The notes: generated from the letters alone by a model not told the origin. DNA of 64,000 nt from Polaribacter sp. ALD11 (GCF_002831685.1 NZ_CP025119.1:2502001-2566000); one strand, 5' to 3'. Shown: positions 8,160 to 16,221, counted from the stretch's first letter. Translations and numbers: made by a program.

Positions 8160-9287
8160 ATGAATAGAATTTTTGATGTTGTTATAATTGGTGGAGGTTT
8201 GGCAGGTTTGTGTAATGCAATTCATTTATCAAAATTTGGTATAAAGGTTTTATTAATTGAGAAAAATAAATACCCTAAACACAAAGTTTGTGGAGAATAT
8301 ATTTCGAATGAAGTATTGCCTTATTTAGACTTTTTAGAAATCAATCCGTTTGATTTTGGTGCTGTTAAAATTAAAAAGTTTCAATTATCCACTACAAAAA
8401 ATAAAGTAATATCGGCAAAATTGCCCTTGGGAGGATTTGGGATTTCACGATACACTTTAGATTTTGAATTAGCTAAAAAAGCACTAAAAAATGGCGTAAC
8501 AGTTTTACAGGATTCAGTAATAAATGTTGATTTTGAAAATGATATTTTTTCGATTGAAACGAAGGAAAATCAAAATTTTACAACCAAAGTAACTATTGGC
8601 GCTTTTGGAAAACGTTCTTTATTAGATGTGAAAATGGAACGTAATTTTATCAAAAAAAAGGCACCTTATTTAGGGGTTAAAATTCATGTAAAAGGCAGTT
8701 TTCCAGAAGATTTAGTGGCACTTCATAATTTTAAAGGCGGTTATTGTGGTATTTCTAAAGTTGAAAATAATGCTATTAACTTGTGTTATATCACTAGTTT
8801 TTCATCCTTTAAGAAGTATAAAAATATTGATGATTTTCAAGAGCAAGTTGTTTTTAAAAATAGATTTTTAAAAGAAATATTTAAGAATTCTGAAGCTATT
8901 TTTGAGAAGCCTTTAACGATTAGTCAGATTTCTTTTGAAACAAAAAAGCCAGTAGAAAACCATATTCTAATGTGTGGAGATTCTGCAGGAATGATTCATC
9001 CACTTTGTGGAAATGGAATGAGTATGGCAATTCAATCTGCACAACTAGCATCTAAATTGATTCTAAATTACTTGAATGGTAAAAACGTGTCTAGAAACGA
9101 ACTCGAGAAGCAATATATTAGACAGTGGAATAAAAAATTTAGCTTGCGTTTAAAAGCGGGTCATTTTATAGCAATGTTATTTAGAAAAGATAGAATTGCA
9201 GCTGTTTTATTGCAAATTTTAAAGAAACTACCTTTTTTATTACCAATTATAATTAAGCAAACACATGGTAAACCAATGAAAATTTAA
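8160..9287 (+). CDS. FAD-dependent reductase/hydroxylase, geranylgeranyl-reductase family
   Basis: A 375-residue flavoprotein with the N-terminal Rossmann motif VVIIGGGLAGLCNAIHL, the family-typical HKVCGEYIS segment, and the C-terminal FAD motif CGDSAGMIHPLCGNGM. These features match the geranylgeranyl-reductase/aromatic-hydroxylase group that reduces isoprenoid chains or hydroxylates phenolic rings. First gene of the polyketide block; its stop overlaps the methyltransferase start by one base (TAATG). In the Streptomyces srs operon a flavoprotein hydroxylase accompanies a type III PKS and a methyltransferase, so ring oxidation of a phenolic lipid is a reasonable inference. A C-terminal basic/hydrophobic tail may contact the membrane. 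Confidence 0.82.
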   Translation: MNRIFDVVIIGGGLAGLCNAIHLSKFGIKVLLIEKNKYPKHKVCGEYISNEVLPYLDFLEINPFDFGAVKIKKFQLSTTKNKVISAKLPLGGFGISRYTLDFELAKKALKNGVTVLQDSVINVDFENDIFSIETKENQNFTTKVTIGAFGKRSLLDVKMERNFIKKKAPYLGVKIHVKGSFPEDLVALHNFKGGYCGISKVENNAINLCYITSFSSFKKYKNIDDFQEQVVFKNRFLKEIFKNSEAIFEKPLTISQISFETKKPVENHILMCGDSAGMIHPLCGNGMSMAIQSAQLASKLILNYLNGKNVSRNELEKQYIRQWNKKFSLRLKAGHFIAMLFRKDRIAAVLLQILKKLPFLLPIIIKQTHGKPMKI

Positions 9288-9997
9288 TGGATTTTTTTAT
9301 CAGCACAAAAAATAGAACAGACAAAGAAGAATTAATGGACGATTTTTCTATTGGTGGAGATTTACTACGAGATACTTTAGATAAGTTAGAAAATATCAAT
9401 CGGTATTTAGGGGGGAATTTAGTAACTTTAAATTCGCTGAAAAAAGTATTAAAAAATCACCCAAAAGAAGAAGAGCTAACTATTGTAGATATTGGTTGTG
9501 GTCATGGAGATATTTTACGAGATGTGGCAAAATTTGGAAGAAAAAACGGTTACAAAATGACGTTGTTAGGTATTGATGCGAATCCAACTGCAATAGTATA
9601 TGCAAATGAATTATCAACCGAATTTCCCGAATTGAGTTTTAAAACGGAAGATATTTTTTCTGATACATTTAAAAACAGACAATTCGATGTAGTATTGGCA
9701 ACCTTATTTTTGCATCATTTTAAAGAAGAACAATTGGTTTCTTTTCTGGGAAATACTCTAAAACAAACAAAAATAGCAATTGTAGTAAACGATTTACATC
9801 GACATAAATTGGCATATTATTTATTTATGTTGTTGTCTCTTTTTATCAAAAATAAAATGATTATTGAAGACGGATTAACGTCTGTTTTAAGAGGATTCAA
9901 AAGAAAAGATTTAGAAAGAATGGCTCAAAAATTAAATGTAAAATTACAAATTTCTTGGAAATGGGCATTCCGTTTTCAATGGATAATTCAGAAATAA
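9287..9997 (+). CDS. Class I SAM-dependent methyltransferase
   Basis: A 236-residue methyltransferase with motif I VDIGCGHGDIL (67-77), an acidic residue after beta 2 in LLGIDANPTA, and FDVVLATLFLHHF as the motif IV region. Sits between the FAD enzyme (1-base overlap) and the type III polyketide synthase (2-base gap), so it is very likely a tailoring enzyme of the same product, probably O- or C-methylating a phenolic or pyrone ring. This mirrors SrsB in Streptomyces griseus by position only; the acceptor is not deducible. Confidence 0.85.
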   Translation: MDFFISTKNRTDKEELMDDFSIGGDLLRDTLDKLENINRYLGGNLVTLNSLKKVLKNHPKEEELTIVDIGCGHGDILRDVAKFGRKNGYKMTLLGIDANPTAIVYANELSTEFPELSFKTEDIFSDTFKNRQFDVVLATLFLHHFKEEQLVSFLGNTLKQTKIAIVVNDLHRHKLAYYLFMLLSLFIKNKMIIEDGLTSVLRGFKRKDLERMAQKLNVKLQISWKWAFRFQWIIQK

Positions 9998-9999
9998 AA

Positions 10000-11052
10000 A
10001 TGGCGGTAAAAATAATAGCAGTTGCAAAACAACTTCCTAAATATCACAGAGAAACAAAAGATATTATTCCGTTTGTAAAATTATGGATGCAAGATCAAGA
10101 TACTCGTTTTCAAAGAAAAGTGATTAAACTTTTTGAAGGCGCAGGTGTAGACAAGCGCTATTCTATAATGGATCCTGAAGAAGTTTTTGTGGCAACTTCT
10201 TTTGAAGAAAAAAATGATATTTACGCAAGAGAAGTTGTAAAATTAGCAGAACAATCACTAAAAAAATCTTTAGAGAAAGCGAGTTTAAAACCTACGGATA
10301 TCGATTATATAATTACAGTAAGTTGTACGGGAATTATGATTCCGTCTATGGATGCTTATTTGATTAATTCGCTGCAAATGAAACAAGATATTGTGCGTTT
10401 GCCAGTTACAGAAATGGGTTGCGCAGCAGGAGTTTCTGGTATTATTTATGCGAAGAATTTTTTGAAAGCAAATCCGAATAAAAGAGCTGCTGTAATAGCT
10501 GTTGAAGCACCAACAGCAACGTTTCAGTTAGAAGATTATTCGATGACAAATATTGTAAGTGCTGCTATTTTTGGTGATGGGGCTTCTGCGGTTATTTTGT
10601 CTTCTTATAAAGAAGATAAAGGGCCAGCAATTATTGATGAAGCCATGTATCACTTTTACGATGCGACTTCTATGATGGGTTTTAAACTGGTAAATACAGG
10701 TTTACAAATGATATTAGATAAGGAAGTTCCACAGAAAATATCAGATCATTTTCCGGCAATTGTGCATCCGTTTTTAGAACGTAGTAATTTGACAATTGAT
10801 GATGTAGATCACTTAATTTTTCATCCTGGAGGAAAGAAAATTGTACAAACGGTGGAAGATTTATTTGGTGTTTTAGGAAAGAATATAGATGATACAAAAG
10901 AAGTTTTACGTTTGTATGGTAATATGTCTAGCGCAACCGTTTTATATGTTTTAGAACGATTCATGGATCGGAATCCAGCAAAAGGAGAAAGAGGTTTAAT
11001 GTTGAGTTTTGGTCCTGGTTTTTCTGCGCAACGAATTTTGTTAGAGTGGTAA
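10000..11052 (+). CDS. Type III polyketide synthase (chalcone/alkylresorcinol/alkylpyrone synthase-like)
   Basis: A homodimeric thiolase-fold ketosynthase that extends an acyl starter with malonyl units and cyclises it. I start at ATG 10000 (MAVKIIAVAK), just after the methyltransferase stop; the longer frame from 9955 overlaps that gene. The catalytic triad is present: Cys141 in EMGCAAGV, His275 in IFHPGG and Asn308 in YGNMSSATVL, and the C-terminal loop SFGPGFSAQ corresponds to the family GFGPG. At 350 residues it is of normal bacterial length. Neighbouring KS, dehydratase and ACP genes suggest it receives a dedicated acyl-ACP starter, giving a phenolic lipid or pyrone in the membrane. Confidence 0.93.
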   Translation: MAVKIIAVAKQLPKYHRETKDIIPFVKLWMQDQDTRFQRKVIKLFEGAGVDKRYSIMDPEEVFVATSFEEKNDIYAREVVKLAEQSLKKSLEKASLKPTDIDYIITVSCTGIMIPSMDAYLINSLQMKQDIVRLPVTEMGCAAGVSGIIYAKNFLKANPNKRAAVIAVEAPTATFQLEDYSMTNIVSAAIFGDGASAVILSSYKEDKGPAIIDEAMYHFYDATSMMGFKLVNTGLQMILDKEVPQKISDHFPAIVHPFLERSNLTIDDVDHLIFHPGGKKIVQTVEDLFGVLGKNIDDTKEVLRLYGNMSSATVLYVLERFMDRNPAKGERGLMLSFGPGFSAQRILLEW

Positions 11053-11075
11053 TTGAATGATAATAAGCAGTGATA

Positions 11076-11090
11076 AGACCTGTGAGGTCT
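11076..11090. repeat. Half-length copy of the operon palindrome
   Basis: AGACCTGTGAGGTCT is a shortened form of the palindrome found at 11559 and 12915 (shared CTGTGAGGTCT arm) and itself forms a small inverted repeat AGACC/GGTCT. It sits in the 52-base gap between the type III PKS and the dehydratase gene. Confidence 0.7.
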
Positions 11091-11104
11091 GTTAAACTTA
11101 ATAA

Positions 11105-11545
11105 ATGAACCAAATAGAAATCATAAAAAACCTTCCTTATACAAATCCTTTTTTGTTTGTTGAAGAACTCACAGAAATTTCAGAAGATGGAGTTACAGGA
11201 AATTACACTTTCAACGAAACTGCCTTTTTTTATGAAGGTCATTTTAAAGGAAATCCAATTACACCAGGCGTTATTTTAACGGAAACAATGGCACAAATTG
11301 GCGTTGTATGTTTGGGTATTTATTTATTAAAAGACGAAATTTCAGCAACAGAGAAAAAACCACAAATTGCGTTAACCTCTAATCAGGTTGATTTCTATTT
11401 ACCTGTTTTACCAAATGAAAAAGTAACGGTGATTTCAGAGAAAGAATATTTTAGATTCAATAAGTTAAAATGCAAAGTAAAAATGATGAATGAGAAAAAT
11501 GAACTGGTTTGCAGAGGAACTATTTCTGGAATGATAAAAGCTTAA
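11105..11545 (+). CDS. 3-hydroxyacyl-ACP dehydratase, FabZ-like hotdog protein
   Basis: A 146-residue single-hotdog protein. The active-site helix region reads FYEGHFKGNPITPGVILTETMAQIG, split as catalytic His46 in GHFKGNP and acidic Glu60 in LTETMAQ, as in FabZ dehydratases. It would remove water from a 3-hydroxyacyl-ACP in chain building. Located between the type III PKS and the ketosynthase, so it probably acts on the ACP encoded downstream. A thioesterase-like or inactive role is possible but less likely, as both catalytic residues are kept. Confidence 0.85.
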   Translation: MNQIEIIKNLPYTNPFLFVEELTEISEDGVTGNYTFNETAFFYEGHFKGNPITPGVILTETMAQIGVVCLGIYLLKDEISATEKKPQIALTSNQVDFYLPVLPNEKVTVISEKEYFRFNKLKCKVKMMNEKNELVCRGTISGMIKA

Positions 11546-11558
11546 TCTCTATAATGAC

Positions 11559-11591
11559 AGACCTCACAGGTTTTTAAAACCTGTGAGGTCT
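11559..11591. repeat. 33-base perfect palindrome, intra-operon copy 1
   Basis: AGACCTCACAGGTTTT, one T, then AAAACCTGTGAGGTCT: two perfect 16-base arms around a single base. Identical in sequence to 12915-12947. It fills the gap between the dehydratase and ketosynthase genes, and the GTG within it is the reason the longest open frame of the ketosynthase appears to start at 11583. Confidence 0.95.
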
Positions 11592-11606
11592 AAAATCGAT
11601 AAAGAA

Positions 11607-12896
11607 ATGAAATCAGCACAAGTAAAAAATAGAGTAGTAATTACTGGTTTAGGAGTTGTGTCGCCAAATGGCGTTGGTTTACCTGCGTTTACAAATGCGA
11701 TAAAAGCTGGGATTTCAGGAATTACCTTTCATCAAAATTTAAAAGACAAGGGATTTTCTTGCTGTATTGGCGGAATTCCGGATATTTCTGAAGAAAAAAA
11801 AGCAACATATTTAACACCTTTACAACTACGTGGGTTTAATAGTACTTCTATTTTATACGGATGTATAGCAGGAATTGATGCGTGGAAAGATGCAGGTTTT
11901 TCTGTGGATGAAAACTCCGCATTAGATTATGATTCTGGTTTAATTTTTGGAATAGGAACATCTGGAATTGAAAAATTTAGAGAGGCAATTTATAAAATTG
12001 ATGAGCAACAAGTAAGGCGTTTAGGTAGTACTTCTGTGGTGCAAACCATGGCAAGCGGAATTTCGGCTTATTTAGGCGGGATTTTAGGTTTAGGAAACCA
12101 AGTAACCACAAATTCATCTGCTTGTACAACAGGAACAGAAGCCTTGTTATTAGGTTTTGAACGTATTAAAAACGGAAAAGCAAAACGGATGTTGGTTGGG
12201 AGTTCTAGCGATAGTAGTTTATATACTTGGGGTGGTTTTGATGCAATGCGCGTAATGTCTTATAAACACAATGACTCGCCAGAAAAAGGATCGAGACCCA
12301 TGAGTAAATCTGCATCTGGTTTTGTTCCTGGAAGTGGTGCAGGAGCTTTGGTTTTAGAATCTTTAGAAAGTGCTTTAAAGAGAAATGCTACAATTTATGC
12401 GGAAGTTTTAGGTGGAAATATAAATTCTGGCGGACAAAGAAATGGCGGAACGTTAACGGCTCCGAATGCAGAAGCGGTTCAGAAATGTATTACAGATGCA
12501 ATTTTAGATGCTGCTATTTCTGCGGAAGAAATTGATGTAATAAACGGTCATTTAACAGCAACATCTAAAGACAGTTTAGAAATAGAAAATTGGACCAAAG
12601 CATTGCAAAGAAAAGGAACTTATTTCCCTTATATAAACTCTCTAAAATCTATGGTTGGCCATTGTTTGGCTGCTTCTGGCGCTATTGAGTCTGTAGCTGC
12701 TGTTTTGCAAATTAAAGAACAATTTGTGTTTCCGAATATAAATTGTGAAGATGTGCATCCAGAAATTACAGCATTAATTTCTTCGGATAAAATTCCAGCA
12801 AAAATAATAGAGAAAAACATTACTATTTTAGCAAAAGCAAGTTTTGGTTTTGGTGATGTAAATGCTTGTGTTATCTTTAAAAAGTATAAATTATAA
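11607..12896 (+). CDS. Beta-ketoacyl-ACP synthase, KAS II (FabF)-like
   Basis: A 429-residue condensing enzyme. Start placed at ATG 11607 because the upstream GTG lies in the palindromic repeat. Active-site residues are Cys173 in NSSACTTGTEA, His315 in NGHLTATSKD and His352 in MVGHCLAASGAIE, i.e. an intact Cys-His-His triad, so it is a real elongating ketosynthase rather than a chain-length factor. The HLTAT variant of the usual HGTxT loop is unusual for housekeeping FabF. It probably elongates the acyl chain on the cluster's own ACP; ketoreductase and enoyl reductase would have to come from primary fatty-acid synthesis. Confidence 0.92.
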   Translation: MKSAQVKNRVVITGLGVVSPNGVGLPAFTNAIKAGISGITFHQNLKDKGFSCCIGGIPDISEEKKATYLTPLQLRGFNSTSILYGCIAGIDAWKDAGFSVDENSALDYDSGLIFGIGTSGIEKFREAIYKIDEQQVRRLGSTSVVQTMASGISAYLGGILGLGNQVTTNSSACTTGTEALLLGFERIKNGKAKRMLVGSSSDSSLYTWGGFDAMRVMSYKHNDSPEKGSRPMSKSASGFVPGSGAGALVLESLESALKRNATIYAEVLGGNINSGGQRNGGTLTAPNAEAVQKCITDAILDAAISAEEIDVINGHLTATSKDSLEIENWTKALQRKGTYFPYINSLKSMVGHCLAASGAIESVAAVLQIKEQFVFPNINCEDVHPEITALISSDKIPAKIIEKNITILAKASFGFGDVNACVIFKKYKL

Positions 12897-12914
12897 CTAA
12901 TTTAAGAGAAAGAA

Positions 12915-12947
12915 AGACCTCACAGGTTTTTAAAACCTGTGAGGTCT
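12915..12947. repeat. 33-base perfect palindrome, intra-operon copy 2
   Basis: Same sequence as 11559-11591: AGACCTCACAGGTTTT plus a T plus the inverted arm. It lies between the ketosynthase and ACP genes. As RNA it would form a 16-bp hairpin without a strong T run after it, so a role in mRNA stability or processing is as plausible as termination. Confidence 0.95.
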
Positions 12948-12964
12948 AAAACAATAAATAAAAT

Positions 12965-13216
12965 ATGACAAAAGAAGAAATTATAAGTAAACTAACAACC
13001 ATTGTAAAGCCTTATATTCAAAATGAAGATGGGTTTAAAAACATCTCTGAAGACACAGATTTTATAAACGATTTAGAGATAAATTCTGCAAATTTAGTAG
13101 ATATTATTTTAGATGTAGAAGACGAGTTTAAAATAGAAATAGACAACGATTCTATGGAGAAAATGCTTTCTGTAAAAGCAACTGTTGCCGTAATTCAATC
13201 TAAAATGGATGCATAA
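12965..13216 (+). CDS. Dedicated acyl carrier protein
   Basis: An 83-residue acidic four-helix ACP. The phosphopantetheine site is Ser41 in LEINSANLVDIILD, a departure from the canonical DSL motif, followed by the conserved helix II DVEDEFKIEI. The gene sits between the ketosynthase and a phosphopantetheinyl transferase whose start overlaps its end by eight bases, so the carrier and its activating enzyme are translationally coupled. It is likely the scaffold for the chain that primes the type III PKS. Confidence 0.9.
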   Translation: MTKEEIISKLTTIVKPYIQNEDGFKNISEDTDFINDLEINSANLVDIILDVEDEFKIEIDNDSMEKMLSVKATVAVIQSKMDA

Positions 13217-13781
13217 TATTGGCAATGATATTGTTGATATAAAGCTTGCTAAAACCCAAAGTAATTGGCAACGAAAAGGTTTTTTAGAGAAGCAATTCAC
13301 TCAAAAAGAGCAAAAGGAGATTCACGATGCTGACAATCCGTTTTTAAAAGTTTGGCAATTTTGGTCTATGAAAGAAGCTGCTTATAAGTGTTATACTCAA
13401 AAAGTAGAAAAACGTTTTTTTGCCCCTTTAAAGTTTGAATGTACTCTAATCTCTAAAGAAGAAGGAACTGTGGTTTTTAAAGATAAGGTCTTTTATACAA
13501 CTACAGCTTTTAGCTTGTTTTATATTTCTACTATTGCAAAAAAAAACGCAGCAACAACTTCTATTTTCTCTACAATTGGAAAAGCAAATATTGTAGATAG
13601 AAACCTTAGAGCCAAATTAGCAGAAGCAATAAATGTTTTGCCAGATGAAATAGAAAAAAGAAAAACGGCTATTGGTGCTCCTCTTTTTTTTTATCAAGAA
13701 AAAAGATTAACGAAGTCGTGCTCAATTTCTCATCATGGAAATTACGGAGCATTTGCATTTACTTTAGAAAATGAATATTAA
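13209..13781 (+). CDS. 4'-phosphopantetheinyl transferase (Sfp/AcpS superfamily)
   Basis: A 190-residue transferase that converts apo-ACP to holo-ACP using CoA. Mg-binding signatures are visible: GNDIVDI at residues 5-11 and WSMKEAAYK at 52-60. The ATG at 13209 overlaps the end of the ACP gene, and its own 3' end overlaps the next gene by 11 bases. Between AcpS (about 120) and Sfp (about 230) in length, as usual for these Bacteroidota cluster-borne enzymes. Presumably modifies the adjacent ACP. Confidence 0.88.
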   Translation: MHNIGNDIVDIKLAKTQSNWQRKGFLEKQFTQKEQKEIHDADNPFLKVWQFWSMKEAAYKCYTQKVEKRFFAPLKFECTLISKEEGTVVFKDKVFYTTTAFSLFYISTIAKKNAATTSIFSTIGKANIVDRNLRAKLAEAINVLPDEIEKRKTAIGAPLFFYQEKRLTKSCSISHHGNYGAFAFTLENEY

Positions 13782-14220
13782 AGAAGAATTATATAAACTT
13801 TGCGACGAATATGTAAATAAACGTTTGCAAACTGTAGAAGAGATTATTTCATCCAATCAAAAAGCGTTGCAGTCTGAAACTAAAAGTTCTGCTGGCGATA
13901 AGCATGAAACGGGACGCGCAATGTTGCAGTTAGAAATGGAAAAAGCAGGACAACAATTAGCAGGAATTACGCAGATGAGAGAAATTTTAGCAAAAATAGA
14001 GGTTGCGAAAGCGTCTAAAATTGCGTGTTTAGGAAGTATTATTTATACCGAAAAAGTAAATTATTTTTTAAGTATTTCTGCAGGACAATTAGTAGTTGAA
14101 GGTAATTCTTATTATGCCGTTTCGGTATCTTCACCAATTGGTAAATTATTGTTAGGAAAGAAGGAAAAGGAAACATTCTTTTTTAATGGAAATAATTTTA
14201 AGGTGGAAAAAGTAGAATAA
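13771..14220 (+). CDS. Gre-factor-like protein (GreA/GreB C-terminal-domain type)
   Basis: A 149-residue protein with an N-terminal coiled coil (residues about 1-75, containing GDKHETGRAMLQLE at 43-56, positioned like the acidic tip of Gre factors) and a C-terminal FKBP-like domain ending in SPIGKLLLGKKEKE, closely resembling the SPIGKALLGK signature of GreA/GreB. It is therefore likely an RNA-polymerase secondary-channel protein rather than a fatty-acid enzyme, although proteins like this are often labelled 3-oxoacyl-ACP synthase because of their neighbourhood. Last gene of the biosynthetic block, overlapping the transferase gene by 11 bases. Confidence 0.72.
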   Translation: MNIKEELYKLCDEYVNKRLQTVEEIISSNQKALQSETKSSAGDKHETGRAMLQLEMEKAGQQLAGITQMREILAKIEVAKASKIACLGSIIYTEKVNYFLSISAGQLVVEGNSYYAVSVSSPIGKLLLGKKEKETFFFNGNNFKVEKVE

Positions 14221-14241
14221 AAAGTGTATTTTTAAAAATCT

Positions 14242-14249
14242 TAATTTTG
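14242..14249 (+). promoter_or_regulatory. -7 promoter box before the AraC-type gene
   Basis: TAATTTTG at 14242-14249 matches TAnnTTTG. The inferred transcription start (about 14254) is only about four bases before the ATG at 14258, so the transcript may be near-leaderless. No -33 TTG at good spacing was found. Confidence 0.45.
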
Positions 14250-14257
14250 TATTTTAG

Positions 14258-15133
14258 ATGCCTATTAGTAATTTAAAAACCCATTATGCTAGAAATTTTC
14301 AAAAATCTAATTTTAATATACTAAAATTAGAAGATTTATTTAAAGCAGAAAATACGAATGCTATCACCAAAAACCATAAGGTAGATTTCTATACTTTATT
14401 GTTTTTTACCAATGGTATTGGAAAACACTCTATAGATTTTACAGACTTTAATTATAGAAGTGGCAGCATTCTTTCTATTAGAAAAGATCAAATACATAAG
14501 TTTTATTTAAATAAAGAAACTGAAGGTTTTTTATTGTGTTTTAAAGAAGAGTTTTTAAATAGTTATTTAAACACAATAGAAGTTGCAAGGTCAATACAAA
14601 TGTTTAACGAGTTACTAATATCACCAAAAACACAATTAAGAGAAAACGATTTAGCAGGTGTTTTACGATTAGTAATGGCAATAGAAAATGAAATTTTTAA
14701 CATAAGAGATAAGTTTTCTATACAAATTATTAGAAGCCTTATACATCTTTTAATTACACTTATTTATAGAATAAAAGCAGAAGGACATAACAAAATTCAA
14801 TTAAATAAGTATGTAAAAGAGTTTATTAAATTTCAAAATCTTCTTGAAAAAAATTATACTGAAACTAAAAAAGTTTTTGACTACGCAATTAAATTAGGTT
14901 TTTCCACAAAAAAACTAAATACAATTGTAAAGTTTGTTACAAATAAATCTGCTAAAAATTTTATAGATGATACTGTTATTGTTAAAGTAAAAAGTACTCT
15001 TTTACATTCTAATTTTTCAATAAAAGAAGTTGCTTTTAAAACTGGTTTTAATGATCCTACAAGTTTATACAAGTACTTTAAAAAACACACCAATTCTACC
15101 CCAGAAGAGTTTAGAAAGCAGTATAAAATTTAG
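14258..15133 (+). CDS. AraC family transcriptional regulator
   Basis: A 291-residue regulator. The N-terminal part is a cupin-like ligand domain (GIGKHSIDFTDFNYRSGSILSIRKDQIHKFYL region, about 65-105, given here only as landmarks GIGKHSIDF and RKDQIHKFYL). The C-terminal double helix-turn-helix includes FSIKEVAFKTGFNDPTSLYK and KYFKKHTNSTPEEFRKQYK, canonical for AraC. Its own promoter separates it from the polyketide operon upstream. Whether it controls that operon or an unlinked target cannot be told. Confidence 0.88.
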   Translation: MPISNLKTHYARNFQKSNFNILKLEDLFKAENTNAITKNHKVDFYTLLFFTNGIGKHSIDFTDFNYRSGSILSIRKDQIHKFYLNKETEGFLLCFKEEFLNSYLNTIEVARSIQMFNELLISPKTQLRENDLAGVLRLVMAIENEIFNIRDKFSIQIIRSLIHLLITLIYRIKAEGHNKIQLNKYVKEFIKFQNLLEKNYTETKKVFDYAIKLGFSTKKLNTIVKFVTNKSAKNFIDDTVIVKVKSTLLHSNFSIKEVAFKTGFNDPTSLYKYFKKHTNSTPEEFRKQYKI

Positions 15134-15263
15134 TTTTTTCCCTTTTGGACAGTCTTAAAGCATATTATTAACCTTTTTGAAAAAAGATTACTGTTACATT
15201 TGTATAAATTAAGATAATTATATTCCCCCAATTTTTTTAATTATACTGAATAACTGTATAATT

Positions 15264-15303
15264 AAAACCTTTTAACTCTATTATTTTAGAATTAAAAGGT
15301 TTT
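15264..15303. terminator. Hairpin between convergent genes
   Basis: AAAACCTTTTAA (15264-15275) pairs with TTAAAAGGTTTT (15292-15303), 12 bp with a 16-base AT-rich loop. It overlaps the stop codon of the minus-strand ABC gene and can serve either direction; the T-richness after it is better for the plus strand. Confidence 0.65.
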
Positions 15304-16221
15304 TATTTTTAGCTCTATTATAGTTCCCTTTTCTAAATTTGAAACATGATTTAAAAACACTACTTGGTTTTCAAATTCGGCTTCTATTAACCAATAAGCA
15401 CCTTTAAAATAAGAATTTAAAACGGTTGCGTTTAAATCAGTATTTTTAACAATTTTAATTTGATGCGGATATAATAAAACGTTTTTTCCATTAAGAACAA
15501 TTTCATTTACATCATCAAACAAAGCTGCTACATATTTTTCTTTCGGATTGTTATAAATCTCTTTTGGTGAATCTGTTATTAATATCTTATTGTTGCGAAT
15601 AATTAGTAGTTTGTCTGCAAAAGAAAGCGCATCATTCTTATCATGTGTAGCTACAATACATGCAATATTTTTTTCTTTTAGATACGCAAAAAGCTTTCTT
15701 CTTAGAGAGTTTTTTTTGAAATTGTCTATTTGCCCGAAAGGTTCATCTAGTAACAATAATTCGGGTTCATTTGCAAGCGCTCTGGCAATTGCCACCCGTT
15801 GCTTTTGTCCGCCACTTAGGTTTTTTACTTTTGTTTTTTCAAAAGCTTTCATTTCTATAACTTCTAATAACTCTTGCGTTCGTTTTTCGCTTTCTTCAGG
15901 ATAAAAACGAGACAAGAATTTTTTAATATTTTCTGAAACAGAAGTATAAGGCATCAAATCGAAATCTTGTGCAACATATTTAAAGAAATCCATACCCGGA
16001 ACTAGATGGTGTTCTGGTCCTAAAACCTGATTTTCTTTCCAAGATATTTCTCCTTTTTTTAAATCTAACAAACCGTAAATTGCTTTTAAAAGTGTTGATT
16101 TTCCACAACCACTTTCGCCCATAACACATAAATGTTCGCCTTCTTTTAAGGTGAAATTGAAATTACTTAAAACAATTTTTCTTTTAGAATATCCAAATGA
16201 AATTTTATTTACTTTTAACAT
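15292..16221 (-). CDS. Import-type ABC transporter ATP-binding protein
   Basis: A 309-residue ATPase with Walker A GESGCGKST, Q-loop in YVAQDFDLMP, signature LSGGQKQR, Walker B LLLLDEPF and switch His in ATHDKNDA. Beyond the ATPase core (about 1-225) there is an extra C-terminal domain (about 230-309) of the TOBE-like type found in PotA/MalK-type importers. No permease or binding protein adjoins, so it must work with subunits encoded elsewhere, or have a non-transport role. Substrate unknown. Confidence 0.85.
   Translation of the reverse strand: MLKVNKISFGYSKRKIVLSNFNFTLKEGEHLCVMGESGCGKSTLLKAIYGLLDLKKGEISWKENQVLGPEHHLVPGMDFFKYVAQDFDLMPYTSVSENIKKFLSRFYPEESEKRTQELLEVIEMKAFEKTKVKNLSGGQKQRVAIARALANEPELLLLDEPFGQIDNFKKNSLRRKLFAYLKEKNIACIVATHDKNDALSFADKLLIIRNNKILITDSPKEIYNNPKEKYVAALFDDVNEIVLNGKNVLLYPHQIKIVKNTDLNATVLNSYFKGAYWLIEAEFENQVVFLNHVSNLEKGTIIELKIKTF

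Noticed and set aside
13771..14220. Naming the last cluster gene 3-oxoacyl-ACP synthase
   Set aside because: At 149 residues with no Cys-His-His/Asn triad it cannot be a ketosynthase; the C-terminus matches Gre factors.
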